Positions 9,431 through 17,026 are shown, counted from the first letter of the stretch. The stretch: 64,000 nucleotides of DNA from Photobacterium ganghwense (GCF_003025595.1 NZ_PYMI01000002.1:558001-622000), one strand, 5' to 3'. Numbers and translations are program-made. The notes: generated by a model not told the origin, from the letters alone.

Positions 9431-10048
9431 ATGGACATTATGGATATTTCAATGGTGTTGTTGTGGATTGTTGTTATTGCACAATCCCTGATCATCTACG
9501 CATTATTACGTCAGGTGGGTATTTTGTTTGAGCGTGTTGCACCTGCCGGGGCACTGGCAATGAATCAAAAGCTCGAAGTAGGCCAAAAAGCGCCTGAGAT
9601 GTCATTGCAAACCATCAACAAAAAACTGATTAACATCGGTGGCAGTCAGAGCGGAAAGTCCCAGTTGGTTTTCTTTTTGTCGCCAGATTGCCCTGTCTGT
9701 AAAACATTGCTTCCGGCACTGAAGTCGGCGTCTAAGCATGAGTCTGAATGGCTTGATGTGGTACTGGCAAGTGACGGTGACAAAGTAGACCATCAGTCGT
9801 TCATTGATAGGGCTCAGCTCAGCGCATTTCCTTACGTGGTGTCAGAACTGCTGGGGAAAAGTTTTGGGGTTTCAAAACTGCCATATGCCGTACTTCTTGA
9901 CGAAAAAGGGATGATTGCGTCGATGGGTATCATTAATTCCCGAGAGCACTTAGACAGCTTATTTGAAGCAAAAGAACGCCGCGTAGCTTCAATTCAGGAC
10001 TATATGCAAGGAAAAACGACTGAGAACCAATTTGTGGAGGTGAAATAA
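9431..10048 (+). CDS. mauD: Amine dehydrogenase accessory thioredoxin-like protein MauD
   Basis: A 205-residue protein with an N-terminal membrane anchor (~6-27) and a periplasmic thioredoxin-fold domain. The active-site pair is C87-P-V-C90 in SPDCPVCKTL, and the cis-proline segment is KLPYAVLLDE. MauD is required for disulfide formation and stability of the TTQ small subunit. The ATG at 9431 is chosen because it follows GGGAAGATAAA and lies right after the mauE stop; an in-frame upstream start would run far into mauE. The stop overlaps the start of the small-subunit gene by one base. Confidence 0.88.
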   Translation: MDIMDISMVLLWIVVIAQSLIIYALLRQVGILFERVAPAGALAMNQKLEVGQKAPEMSLQTINKKLINIGGSQSGKSQLVFFLSPDCPVCKTLLPALKSASKHESEWLDVVLASDGDKVDHQSFIDRAQLSAFPYVVSELLGKSFGVSKLPYAVLLDEKGMIASMGIINSREHLDSLFEAKERRVASIQDYMQGKTTENQFVEVK

Positions 10049-10557
10049 TGCGTTTCTTTGACAAGTTTTTTGAAAAGTCTGCTCGTAGTGCTGCTCAAAC
10101 CAGTTCCCGTCGTGGTGCAATGAAAAAGCTGGGAGGAATGCTGGTCGGTGGGGCTGCCATTCCATTGCTTCCTGTCGCCCGGGCGGCCGAAAAGCCGTCA
10201 GCACCCACCGAAATCGGGGACCCTTCATCCTGTGATTACTGGCGATATTGCGCCATTGATGGTTTCTTGTGTGACTGCTGTGGTGGATCAGCTAACTCAT
10301 GTCCTCCCGGCACGGAAATGTCGCCGATCACCTGGATTGGTACCTGCCGTAACCCGGTAGATGGGAGAAATTATGTCATTTCCTACAATGACTGCTGCGG
10401 AAAATCACAGTGTGGAACGTGTTTATGTCAGCGTGATCAGGGAGATCGCCCGTTGTACCGCTCTGATAAGTCGAATGACGTGAACTGGTGTTTAGGTGCA
10501 AGTAGCTCTGTCTACCACTGCTCAACAGCAATAGTAGTAGGGATGGCTTTCGAATAA
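10048..10557 (+). CDS. mauA: Amine dehydrogenase small subunit (TTQ-bearing)
   Basis: A 169-residue small catalytic subunit. A twin-arginine-like signal (SRRGAMKKLGG at 20-30, hydrophobic stretch to ~45) precedes a mature domain with 14 cysteines. The two tryptophans that would be cross-linked into tryptophan tryptophylquinone are W96 (ITWIGTC) and W147 (NDVNWCLG). They are 51 residues apart, the same spacing as W57/W108 of Paracoccus methylamine dehydrogenase. The enzyme oxidises a primary amine to aldehyde and ammonia, passing electrons to a redox protein. No mauG-like diheme oxygenase gene and no amicyanin or azurin gene is in the window. The substrate, aliphatic or aromatic amine, cannot be decided from sequence. 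Confidence 0.92.
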   Translation: MRFFDKFFEKSARSAAQTSSRRGAMKKLGGMLVGGAAIPLLPVARAAEKPSAPTEIGDPSSCDYWRYCAIDGFLCDCCGGSANSCPPGTEMSPITWIGTCRNPVDGRNYVISYNDCCGKSQCGTCLCQRDQGDRPLYRSDKSNDVNWCLGASSSVYHCSTAIVVGMAFE

Positions 10558-11024
10558 TGAAGCACATAGTGACAAAGATCTGTGTATTGGCAGCACTTTT
10601 CTCAGTAAGCCATCAGTCGATGGCAAGCTCGGCTTTGTCTCCCAACGCGTTACCTAAAATTCGGTTTCAATATCAGATGTTTTGTCAGGGGTGCCATGTT
10701 GGTGATGGTCGTGGCGGCAAGGATGTACCTGACATGCGAAATCATATTGGGACATTTTTATCGATTCCGGATGGCCGTCGCTACCTTATCCAGGTTCCTG
10801 GCTCTGCTAATGCCGCGATTGGTGATACAGATCTGGCGAATCTTATGAATTGGATTGTCACCGAATTCGGGGGAAGCAGCACACCGGATGATTTTATCCC
10901 CTACACCGGTGAAGAGGTGGGTGAGTTGCGAAAATCCCCATTAACCGAAGTGGTTGATTACCGAAAAATGTTGATCCAAAAAATTGCGCTGAACAATGGG
11001 AATGTGACGGAAGAGAGGGAATAA
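10557..11024 (+). CDS. Periplasmic monoheme cytochrome c of the amine-oxidation operon
   Basis: A 155-residue protein with an N-terminal signal peptide (~1-23) and one heme c motif, CQGCH at residues 43-47. It starts on the last base of the small-subunit stop codon, so it is translationally coupled to that gene. Small cytochrome genes follow the structural genes in aau-type clusters, and this one is a plausible electron acceptor between the TTQ enzyme and the respiratory chain (inference). The sequence does not match a well-known class, and the axial methionine is not obvious. Confidence 0.8.
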   Translation: MKHIVTKICVLAALFSVSHQSMASSALSPNALPKIRFQYQMFCQGCHVGDGRGGKDVPDMRNHIGTFLSIPDGRRYLIQVPGSANAAIGDTDLANLMNWIVTEFGGSSTPDDFIPYTGEEVGELRKSPLTEVVDYRKMLIQKIALNNGNVTEERE

Positions 11025-11600
11025 ATGAATTTTTTACAGCGGAAGTGGCCATTGTTTTTGTTGGGCGGGGTAGTGATTAATTTTAGCGTTGTGGGCTTGG
11101 CGTCTGCACAGTTAAAAGCACTGGAGACATGTGAAAGTTGTCATGGTGAAAATATTGTCACTCAGGTGACGACCTACCCAATTTTGCATGGTCAAAAGCA
11201 AGGCTACCTTGAGAATCAACTGATCGCCTTTCGTGACGGAAGCCGAACAAACGAGGTGATGTCGGGAATAGTAAAAAATCTGAGTGATCATGAAATTCAA
11301 GCGTTAGCGGAGCATTACTCGGAGCAAAAATTTGTAAAAGCTGGGAAGGTGGCATCAGACAGACGCGGTGCTGACGTCAGGGCGCGTTGCGTTTCTTGCC
11401 ATGGGTTGTCAGGCAATACCGTCAATACAGAATGGCCTAACTTACAGGGTCAGAACAGCGGTTATATTCTTAATCAGCTGAACAACTTTGCAAACGGGGA
11501 GCGTAAGTCTGTCATTATGGAGCAGATAGCAAACGAGTTAACACCTGAGCAAAGAAAGTTAGTCGCTGTTTACTATGATCAGCAAAGCAGAACTGAGTAA
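11025..11600 (+). CDS. Diheme cytochrome c (c4-like)
   Basis: A 191-residue exported protein with two heme c motifs, CESCH (36-40) and CVSCH (122-126), in two similar halves. Each half contains a 'P.L.GQ..GY...QL..F..G.R' pattern typical of cytochrome c4 and related diheme cytochromes. It begins directly after the stop codon of the preceding cytochrome gene. It is too short (~21 kDa) and has the wrong pattern to be MauG. It likely carries electrons from amine oxidation toward a terminal oxidase. It is the last gene of the operon. Confidence 0.85.
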   Translation: MNFLQRKWPLFLLGGVVINFSVVGLASAQLKALETCESCHGENIVTQVTTYPILHGQKQGYLENQLIAFRDGSRTNEVMSGIVKNLSDHEIQALAEHYSEQKFVKAGKVASDRRGADVRARCVSCHGLSGNTVNTEWPNLQGQNSGYILNQLNNFANGERKSVIMEQIANELTPEQRKLVAVYYDQQSRTE

Positions 11601-12065
11601 TTATTCTTTCTCATCGAAACAGCTGTCAGGACATGAGTGGTCCTAGACTATTCATGCGGTTCATAGGCACCCTATAGATTACAGGAATGGGTCATATGGG
11701 TGCCTATGGCCGATAATGTTTACCCCTTTGTATAAACTGACAGTCATACACAGCCCACACGGATTGCAATGAAAGCAGCATAACTTTTTTATTAAAAATG
11801 CTTGTACAGATTCTCCTGCCGAATAAAGGCGTCTTTCCTCAAAGCGCCACAAAACTTGTCTCTTTCTAAATCAAGCCCTGAGCATTGAGCATTGACAACC
11901 AGAGCGCTCCTGTCTTGCCATAACAACTCATGGGGGCAAGTGATAGCTGACCCTACAGGGAGAGCTGATTGCACAGACACAGATTAAAGTGGAGCTTTTT
12001 CATTCAGCATCCATACTCAAAACCATATCGAGTATTACCTGGTTCATCGTGTAAGGAGAAATCCC
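11601..12065. other. Intergenic gap with a long inverted repeat
   Basis: No gene is supported in these 465 bases. The main structure is the inverted repeat at 11662-11708. The right half should contain the promoter of the lysozyme-inhibitor-like gene, whose AGGAGAAATCCC ribosome-binding site ends just before 12066. Confidence 0.55.
11662..11708. repeat. 11-bp perfect inverted repeat
   Basis: CATAGGCACCC at 11662-11672 is exactly complementary to GGGTGCCTATG at 11698-11708, around a 25-base loop; pairing can be extended with one bulge. It lies 62 bases past the diheme cytochrome stop codon. There is no U-tract, so it is more likely an mRNA 3'-end stabiliser or protein-binding site than a rho-independent terminator. 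Confidence 0.7.
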
Positions 12066-12494
12066 ATGAAATTAGATGTGATGAGCAAACGTTTCTTGTG
12101 GTTGCTGCAATGTCTGATGCTACTTTTCGTCGGAAGTGTAATGGCTGCTGATGATATCCGTACCGAACGGGTACAGTTCAAGAAGGGTGAAAGCAGTGCC
12201 GTGGTTGAAGGCAAAATCAAAGGCTATGAAATTGTTGATTATGTCTTGGGTGCCAAAGCTGGCCAGAGCATGAATGTGAGCATGGCCACGAAGCATACCG
12301 CGACGTACTTCAACATCATGGCACCGGGTGAGAATGAAGTGGCGATGTTTGTTGGCTCCACCAGTGGTAATCAGTATGAAGGTAAGCTACCGGCATCCGG
12401 CGATTACAAAATACGTGTTTATATGATGCGTTCGGCAGCTCGGCGTGATGAGGTCGCGGATTACCGACTGGAGATGATTATCAGCGGTAATTGA
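12066..12494 (+). CDS. Periplasmic protein, putative inhibitor of g-type lysozyme (PliG-like)
   Basis: A 142-residue secreted protein with a signal peptide cleaved near residue 27 (SVMA-A). The mature part, with phrases such as VEGKIKGYEIVDYVLGAKAG, ATYFNIMAPG and YKIRVYMMRSAARR, resembles from memory the PliG family of periplasmic inhibitors of goose-type lysozyme. The SAARR segment is the most characteristic piece. If correct, it protects peptidoglycan against host or predator lysozyme. The ribosome-binding site AAGGAGA is clear. The family assignment is by recollection of motif style, so it is tentative. Confidence 0.6.
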   Translation: MKLDVMSKRFLWLLQCLMLLFVGSVMAADDIRTERVQFKKGESSAVVEGKIKGYEIVDYVLGAKAGQSMNVSMATKHTATYFNIMAPGENEVAMFVGSTSGNQYEGKLPASGDYKIRVYMMRSAARRDEVADYRLEMIISGN

Positions 12495-12620
12495 TAGAAT
12501 TCTTTGTGAACTTTTTATGACAGTTGCTTGGGGAGATTGACGGCAGATTGGGTAATCGTAATATATGCGGATATTCATATATGTGGCTTGTAACAAGCCC
12601 ATTGCGTAAGGAACCGTACG

Positions 12621-13133
12621 ATGACCCATCCGACATGGGAACTGCCTGTCAATCAACTTGCTGATAACCAAGAGGAAAAGGGCGCACTTGTTTTAACGCC
12701 TTGTCCGGGAACGAAAGGTGTTTCTCTGATAGATACGCTTACGCAGTTTGCATCTCAGGGCGTTAAGGCGATTGTGACTGCCATTAACCACGATGAAATG
12801 CAGTCAAAGGGCGTTGAGTCATTGGGTGAGGAAGCCGAAAAGCTGGGTATCCGCTGGTTCTATGCTCCAATTGAAGATGATTGTGCGCCGGGGGCTGAGT
12901 TTGCCGCAACCTGGTCGACGTTCAATACGGAGCTTCATGATATTTTGGCTGGTGGCGGTAAGATTGCGCTGCACTGTATGGGCGGTTCTGGCCGCACCGG
13001 TTTATTGGCAGCACATGTGCTGATTGAACAGGGTTGGACATTGACGGACATTATTGAACAGGTGCAGGCGCTGCGCCCAGGTGCGTTCACTAAACCTGTC
13101 CAGGTTGAATATATTCAGGCTGTTGCGAAATAA
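12621..13133 (+). CDS. Cysteine-based protein phosphatase (CDKN3/dual-specificity-like)
   Basis: A 170-residue cytoplasmic phosphatase. The P-loop is HCMGGSGRTG, with nucleophile C119 and arginine R125 (C-x5-R), and a candidate general-acid aspartate lies in PIEDDCAPG (~83-91). The layout matches the small CDKN3-like/dual-specificity tyrosine phosphatases found in many gammaproteobacteria. The substrate is unknown. It is a single gene followed 25 bases later by a terminator hairpin. Confidence 0.85.
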   Translation: MTHPTWELPVNQLADNQEEKGALVLTPCPGTKGVSLIDTLTQFASQGVKAIVTAINHDEMQSKGVESLGEEAEKLGIRWFYAPIEDDCAPGAEFAATWSTFNTELHDILAGGGKIALHCMGGSGRTGLLAAHVLIEQGWTLTDIIEQVQALRPGAFTKPVQVEYIQAVAK

Positions 13134-13158
13134 TCAAAGCCCTGTGATGAGACATGAG

Positions 13159-13183
13159 AGAGCTGCCTGTGGCAGCTCTTTTT
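13159..13183 (+). terminator. Rho-independent terminator after phosphatase gene
   Basis: The stem AGAGCTGCC / GGCAGCTCT has a TGT loop and is followed by TTTTT. Confidence 0.88.
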
Positions 13184-13203
13184 ATATTTCTTTCTCGCAT
13201 GGC

Positions 13204-13218
13204 TAGACGACTGGTCTA
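13204..13218. promoter_or_regulatory. NemR-type operator, copy 1
   Basis: The interrupted palindrome TAGAC-GACTG-GTCTA lies just upstream of the TetR/NemR-like gene, so the repressor probably controls its own expression. The same 18 bases, CTAGACGACTGGTCTAAT, recur before the oxidoreductase gene. It closely resembles the NemR box TAGACC-N4-GGTCTA of E. coli. Confidence 0.85.
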
Positions 13219-13239
13219 ATTGGCGTTAAGATGCGCCCC

Positions 13240-13827
13240 ATGAACGCGAAGACGAATGACACACGCCAACATATTCTGGAAGTCGGTTACGAGCTGATCG
13301 TGACCAAAGGCTTTACCAGTGTCGGCTTATCTGAACTGCTTAAATCGGCCAATGTGCCGAAGGGCTCTTTTTATCACTATTTTAAGTCGAAAGAGCACTT
13401 TGGTGAATGGCTGATCCAAGACTACTTTACTCACTATCTTGCCAATCTGGCGGAGTTGTTTCACCATCCCGCTCAGACGGGTTATGAATGCCTGATTGCC
13501 TATTTTGAGCGCTGGATTGAAGTGAACAACGGGTGCTGTAATGCTAATAAGTGCCTGATTGTAAAGTTGAGTGCAGAAGTGTCGGATCTCTCTGAACCGA
13601 TGCGTCTCGCGCTAAGAAGCGGAGCAGACAGAATTATTGATGCGATTGCCGGGTGCATTGAAAAAGGCATCACGGATGGATCAATCAAGGTCAATGACAG
13701 TCAGAAGGCAGCCCACCAGATTTACTATGTCTGGGTAGGTGCAAGCCTGTTGAATAAACTGTATCAGGATCAGTCCGGGTTGAAACAGTGCCTGGAAAAT
13801 ACAAAACTGCTATTGAAAGGTCAGTAG
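13240..13827 (+). CDS. nemR: TetR-family redox/electrophile-sensing repressor, NemR-like
   Basis: A TetR regulator of about 195 residues. The N-terminal helix-turn-helix (LSELLKSANVPKGSFYHYFKS) is nearly the same as that of E. coli NemR, and KCLIVKLSAEVSDLSEPMR matches the NemR sensor segment that carries the reactive cysteine (NemR C106, here C105). I chose the ATG at 13240 by alignment with NemR; an ATG at 13231 is also possible. NemR-type proteins leave DNA when oxidised by electrophiles such as quinones, methylglyoxal or hypochlorite. Two identical operators, one before this gene and one before the oxidoreductase gene, support the assignment. Confidence 0.87.
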   Translation: MNAKTNDTRQHILEVGYELIVTKGFTSVGLSELLKSANVPKGSFYHYFKSKEHFGEWLIQDYFTHYLANLAELFHHPAQTGYECLIAYFERWIEVNNGCCNANKCLIVKLSAEVSDLSEPMRLALRSGADRIIDAIAGCIEKGITDGSIKVNDSQKAAHQIYYVWVGASLLNKLYQDQSGLKQCLENTKLLLKGQ

Positions 13828-13846
13828 CACTATCGTGTACAAATTG

Positions 13847-13873
13847 CCGCCATACTTATTGGCGGTTTTTTTT
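13847..13873 (+). terminator. Rho-independent terminator after nemR-like gene
   Basis: The stem CCGCCA / TGGCGG with loop TACTTAT is followed by eight T residues. It separates the repressor from the oxidoreductase gene, which has its own operator 11 bases further on. Confidence 0.9.
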
Positions 13874-13883
13874 AAAATTTTAC

Positions 13884-13898
13884 TAGACGACTGGTCTA
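13884..13898. promoter_or_regulatory. NemR-type operator, copy 2
   Basis: A second exact copy of TAGAC-GACTG-GTCTA lies 21 bases before the ATG of the oxidoreductase gene. Given this distance it probably overlaps the promoter. Repression here would be relieved by electrophile stress. Confidence 0.85.
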
Positions 13899-13919
13899 AT
13901 GATGAAAGAGGAAGACAAC

Positions 13920-14963
13920 ATGACCCCTGCAGAAAAGAGTCAACTGAACCGCCGTATTGTGCTGGCATCTCGTCCGCATGGTGCACCACAGCCAGAGAAC
14001 TTCCGTCTGGAAAGTGTTGAAAAACCCGAGCCACAGGAAGGTGAGATGTTACTCCGCAGTGTGTATCTGTCATTGGACCCATACATGCGTGGCCGCATGA
14101 GTGATGCAAAATCATATGCTGAGCCTGTCGCAATTGATGAGGTGATGGTTGGCGGTACTGTGTGTCAGGTTGAAACAACCCGTCACCCTGATTTCGAAGA
14201 AGGTGAGTGGGTGCTGGCATACACAGGCTGGCAGGATTACGGCATTTCCAATGGGGAAGGGCTGATCAAATTGGGCAAAACGCCGGTGCACCCTTCCTAT
14301 GCGCTGGGCGTCATGGGCATGCCGGGCTTTACCGCTTATATGGGGTTACTGGATATTGGTCAACCTAAAGCCGGTGAAACACTGGTAGTGGCTGCCGCCA
14401 CCGGACCGGTAGGTGCTACCGTGGGCCAGATTGGCAAAATCAAAGGTTGCCGGGTGATTGGTGTCGCAGGCGGCGTAGAAAAATGTCGCTATGCCAAAGA
14501 GGTACTGGGTTTTGATGAGTGTATCGACCATTACGCGGAGGACTTTGCCGAGCAACTGGCGGCTGCCTGTGATAAGGGCATCGATGTCTACTTTGAAAAC
14601 GTGGGCGGTAAAGTCTTTGATGCCGTCATGCCATTGCTAAATACCAGTGCCCGAATTCCGCTTTGTGGTCTTGTGTCACAGTACAACGCCACCGCATTGC
14701 CGGAAGGTCCGGATCGTATGTCGATGCTTATGGGGCAACTGCTGGTGAAGCGCATTAAGATGCAGGGCTTTATTATCTTTGATGATTACGCCCATCGCTA
14801 TGGTGAGTTTGCGAAAGACATGTCTCAGTGGCTGGCGGAAGGCCGTATCCAATACAAAGAACAGCTGGTAGAGGGTTTAGAAAACGCGCCGGAAGCGTTT
14901 ATCGGTCTGCTGGAAGGGAAAAACTTCGGTAAGTTGGTCATTAAAACCAACGATCCGCTTTAA
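13920..14963 (+). CDS. curA: NADPH-dependent medium-chain oxidoreductase (CurA/LTB4-reductase type)
   Basis: A 347-residue zinc-free medium-chain dehydrogenase/reductase. The N-terminal SLDPYMRGRM segment and the Rossmann phosphate loop AATGPVGATVGQIGKIKG (~160-177) identify the leukotriene B4 12-hydroxydehydrogenase/CurA (YncB) group, which reduces the double bond of alpha,beta-unsaturated ketones with NADPH. The start at 13920 is chosen because AGAGGAAGA lies at the right distance; two in-frame ATGs at 13899-13904 overlap the operator. The NemR-type operator and the following glutathione transferase gene indicate a detoxification operon for reactive electrophiles. Confidence 0.87.
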   Translation: MTPAEKSQLNRRIVLASRPHGAPQPENFRLESVEKPEPQEGEMLLRSVYLSLDPYMRGRMSDAKSYAEPVAIDEVMVGGTVCQVETTRHPDFEEGEWVLAYTGWQDYGISNGEGLIKLGKTPVHPSYALGVMGMPGFTAYMGLLDIGQPKAGETLVVAAATGPVGATVGQIGKIKGCRVIGVAGGVEKCRYAKEVLGFDECIDHYAEDFAEQLAAACDKGIDVYFENVGGKVFDAVMPLLNTSARIPLCGLVSQYNATALPEGPDRMSMLMGQLLVKRIKMQGFIIFDDYAHRYGEFAKDMSQWLAEGRIQYKEQLVEGLENAPEAFIGLLEGKNFGKLVIKTNDPL

Positions 14964-14986
14964 GGCATGACAGAAAGGAAGACGGC

Positions 14987-15619
14987 ATGATTAAACTTCA
15001 TCACCTGAATCAATCGCGATCAAAGCGGATTATCTGGCTACTGGAAGAGCTCGGGCTGGAATACGAGGTTGTTCCCTATCAGCGTGACAGCGTGACATTC
15101 CTGGCACCACCTGAGCTGAAAAGTGTGCATCCACTTGGTAAGTCACCAGTGATTGAAGATGACGGTCTGGTGATTACGGAATCCGGCGCAATCACTGAGT
15201 ATCTGATTGAAAAATACGGTGCTGAAAAGCTGGCACCTCAACGGGGAACTCAGGCATACACTGAGTATCTGCAGTGGCTGCATTTTGCGGAAAGCTCGGC
15301 AATTTTGCCGTTGTTGCTGAAGGTGTTCGTCAATAAGGACGGCGCAAAGATGAATTTTCTGGACGTTTATGCCGACTCTGAAACGCAAAAAGTGATGAGT
15401 TACTTCGATACCTGCCTGAAAGAAAAGGTGTACCTGGTAGAAGATCGCCTGACCGGGGCTGATATCATGATGTCTTTCATTGTGGAGCTGCTCGGTAAGT
15501 TTGGTTTGCTGGATCAGTTCACCCATATTAAGCGCTATGCGGCCCAACTGGCTGAGCATCCGGCTTTCCAGAAAGCCGATGAGCTGGAGGCGAAATTTGA
15601 CGCGGCTGAGACTGTTTAA
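14987..15619 (+). CDS. Glutathione S-transferase
   Basis: A 210-residue glutathione transferase. It has the N-terminal thioredoxin-like domain with the glutathione-contacting segment SPVIEDDGLVITESGAITEYL (~49-69, partly shown) and a C-terminal helical domain with the N-capping aspartate in RLTGADIMMSF. It lies 23 bases downstream of the curA-like gene with an AGGAAGACGGC ribosome-binding site, so it is probably co-transcribed and under NemR-type control. Its role would be conjugation of electrophiles that the reductase does not clear. It is followed by a strong terminator. Confidence 0.88.
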   Translation: MIKLHHLNQSRSKRIIWLLEELGLEYEVVPYQRDSVTFLAPPELKSVHPLGKSPVIEDDGLVITESGAITEYLIEKYGAEKLAPQRGTQAYTEYLQWLHFAESSAILPLLLKVFVNKDGAKMNFLDVYADSETQKVMSYFDTCLKEKVYLVEDRLTGADIMMSFIVELLGKFGLLDQFTHIKRYAAQLAEHPAFQKADELEAKFDAAETV

Positions 15620-15673
15620 ATCCGTCTCAACCGATTGTCGTTACCGCTTTCTGTGATGGCGAACAAAGTCATT

Positions 15674-15701
15674 AAGCCGCTGATTGTTCAGCGGCTTTTT
15701 T
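15674..15701 (+). terminator. Rho-independent terminator after GST gene
   Basis: The stem AAGCCGCTGA / TCAGCGGCTT with loop TTGT is followed by a T-run. Confidence 0.92.
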
Positions 15702-15712
15702 GTTTTCAGACT

Positions 15713-15761
15713 CCGAATGCCGAATGCCGAATGCCGAATGCCGAATGCCGAATGCCGAATG
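15713..15761. repeat. Heptanucleotide tandem array, 7 perfect copies
   Basis: Seven exact copies of CCGAATG lie directly after the terminator of the electrophile-detoxification genes. A degenerate end (TCGGAG) inversely matches the CTCCGA at the start, so the array ends could also pair. Confidence 0.97.
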
Positions 15762-15973
15762 TCGGAGTTTGGATAAAACGGAATAACCAGACAAGGAACC
15801 ACGGTCAGGAACCAGTGGGAACGAAGAAATTTAAGTCACTGAAAATCAGTGGTCATACTTAGTAACAACTGTCCATCACAATGCCTTGCATCCATACAGT
15901 TCCAAACAATGTCATGAAGTCATGACATTTATAATTACGGCTTCATTTCATTATCTACTTATCGATAAGGCGT

Positions 15974-16561
15974 ATGAAAAGTCGCATTGTTTTGCCCTGC
16001 AAGAAAGTAGTTCAGTTCGCGGAAAGGCCTGTATCGATTGGCATTTTGCCAAGCGGTTTGTCTGGCGTATTACTGGGGATCATTTGTTTAACTCTGCTTG
16101 GTATGATCCTTTATCCCCAATTGACAGCGTTACGAAGTGGTAGCCGGGTGGCAGCGCTGGATGGCATGAAAGAAGCCATTGATAACACCAATAAAATGAT
16201 TTTTACCCGAGCAACAAAGGCCGGTATTGCCACTGAACCCTCTGCGGCTTTGCCTCCGTCTACAACGGGCAAGTTGCCCATCCCATTGAAGTTTGGTTAC
16301 CCGGACTGGGGAGCGGCATTGTCAGTGCGTGTTATTTCACTGGATGATTCCAGTTGGGTGTGGCGTGTGGTGCAAAGCGATGCTGAGCCACTTATTGGCT
16401 CTCATCTGGCCCCTCATCTTGACCAACATGTCACGGAAGTGCGTATCAGCCTGAGAGACCGAGATGAACAAAATGTGGAACAAAATGATTATCGCTGTTT
16501 TGTTTCTATTCGTCAGGGAAACGGTGTACCGGAGGTCCGGGTGAATCACCTGGATTGCTAA
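15974..16561 (+). CDS. MSHA-like pilin homologue lacking the canonical prepilin motif
   Basis: A 195-residue protein homologous to the MSHA-type pilins at 18583 and 47122. Shared features are a ~22-residue hydrophobic helix followed by YPQLTALRSGSRVAALDGMK, a helix containing AIDNTNKMIFTRATKAG, the FGYPDWG segment and a final cysteine. Unlike them it has a ~27-residue N-terminal extension and no G-F-T-L-I-E cleavage motif; the Glu at mature position 5 is missing (LSGVLLGII instead). It may be a signal-anchored pilin-like protein or a decayed minor pilin. An AAGG lies three bases before the ATG, so the start is not certain. Confidence 0.68.
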   Translation: MKSRIVLPCKKVVQFAERPVSIGILPSGLSGVLLGIICLTLLGMILYPQLTALRSGSRVAALDGMKEAIDNTNKMIFTRATKAGIATEPSAALPPSTTGKLPIPLKFGYPDWGAALSVRVISLDDSSWVWRVVQSDAEPLIGSHLAPHLDQHVTEVRISLRDRDEQNVEQNDYRCFVSIRQGNGVPEVRVNHLDC

Positions 16562-16588
16562 AGACTGCATGAAGAAAGAATCCAGCCG

Positions 16589-16906
16589 ATGTTCCGCCCG
16601 GTTTACCCTATGTCGCAGGCTGATTCACCGGAAACTATGCTACGAAGCCTACATCACTTAAGGCAAAGAGCCGGGATTGGCCAGTTATTGTTTCCCTGTG
16701 AAGAGTTCTCAATTGTCTGTGATCAGGCCGCCATATTGCTCAGAATGCTTGAACAAACAGAGGATCACGCAGAGGATAGGCCACCAGTCTGCAAAACGGC
16801 CTTTGCAGAGGTTTTCAATGCGATAGTTGGTTGTCAGGAGCAATTGGAAACCTTGCTGTTACTGCGTGATGAAATCGACAAGACAATAGCCCGTCTTCCA
16901 TCGTAA
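16589..16906 (+). CDS. Hypothetical small cytoplasmic protein
   Basis: A 105-residue, Leu/Glu-rich, probably helical protein with no signal or membrane segment. It begins 27 bases after the non-canonical pilin gene in the same direction, so the two may be co-transcribed. The start is uncertain: ATG 16589 or ATG 16610 (MSQADSPETML). I do not recognise a family. Four cysteines (for example LLFPCEEFSIVCD) are present without a metal-site pattern. Confidence 0.5.
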   Translation: MFRPVYPMSQADSPETMLRSLHHLRQRAGIGQLLFPCEEFSIVCDQAAILLRMLEQTEDHAEDRPPVCKTAFAEVFNAIVGCQEQLETLLLLRDEIDKTIARLPS

Positions 16907-17026
16907 CCGGTTTCCCTCCTGGCATTTTAGCTAATAGCTAACATGCTAATAGCCAATCGCGAAGAAATCGCTGGCCAAGCGCATGACCAATACCAAATGG
17001 ACATGTTTAAGCCGGCAGACAGCCGT

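Larger units (their letters stand above)
15620..15973. other. Intergenic gap with terminator and heptamer array
   Basis: These 354 bases contain the terminator at 15674-15701 and the heptanucleotide array at 15713-15761. A 75-codon frame that spans both is not considered a gene. Confidence 0.6.

Noticed and set aside
11025..11600. MauG candidate
   Set aside because: Two CxxCH motifs are present, but at 191 residues with c4-like halves it is an electron carrier, not the ~40-kDa MauG.
15635..15862. 75-codon frame after the GST gene
   Set aside because: It translates a terminator and a heptamer repeat, so it is a chance frame.
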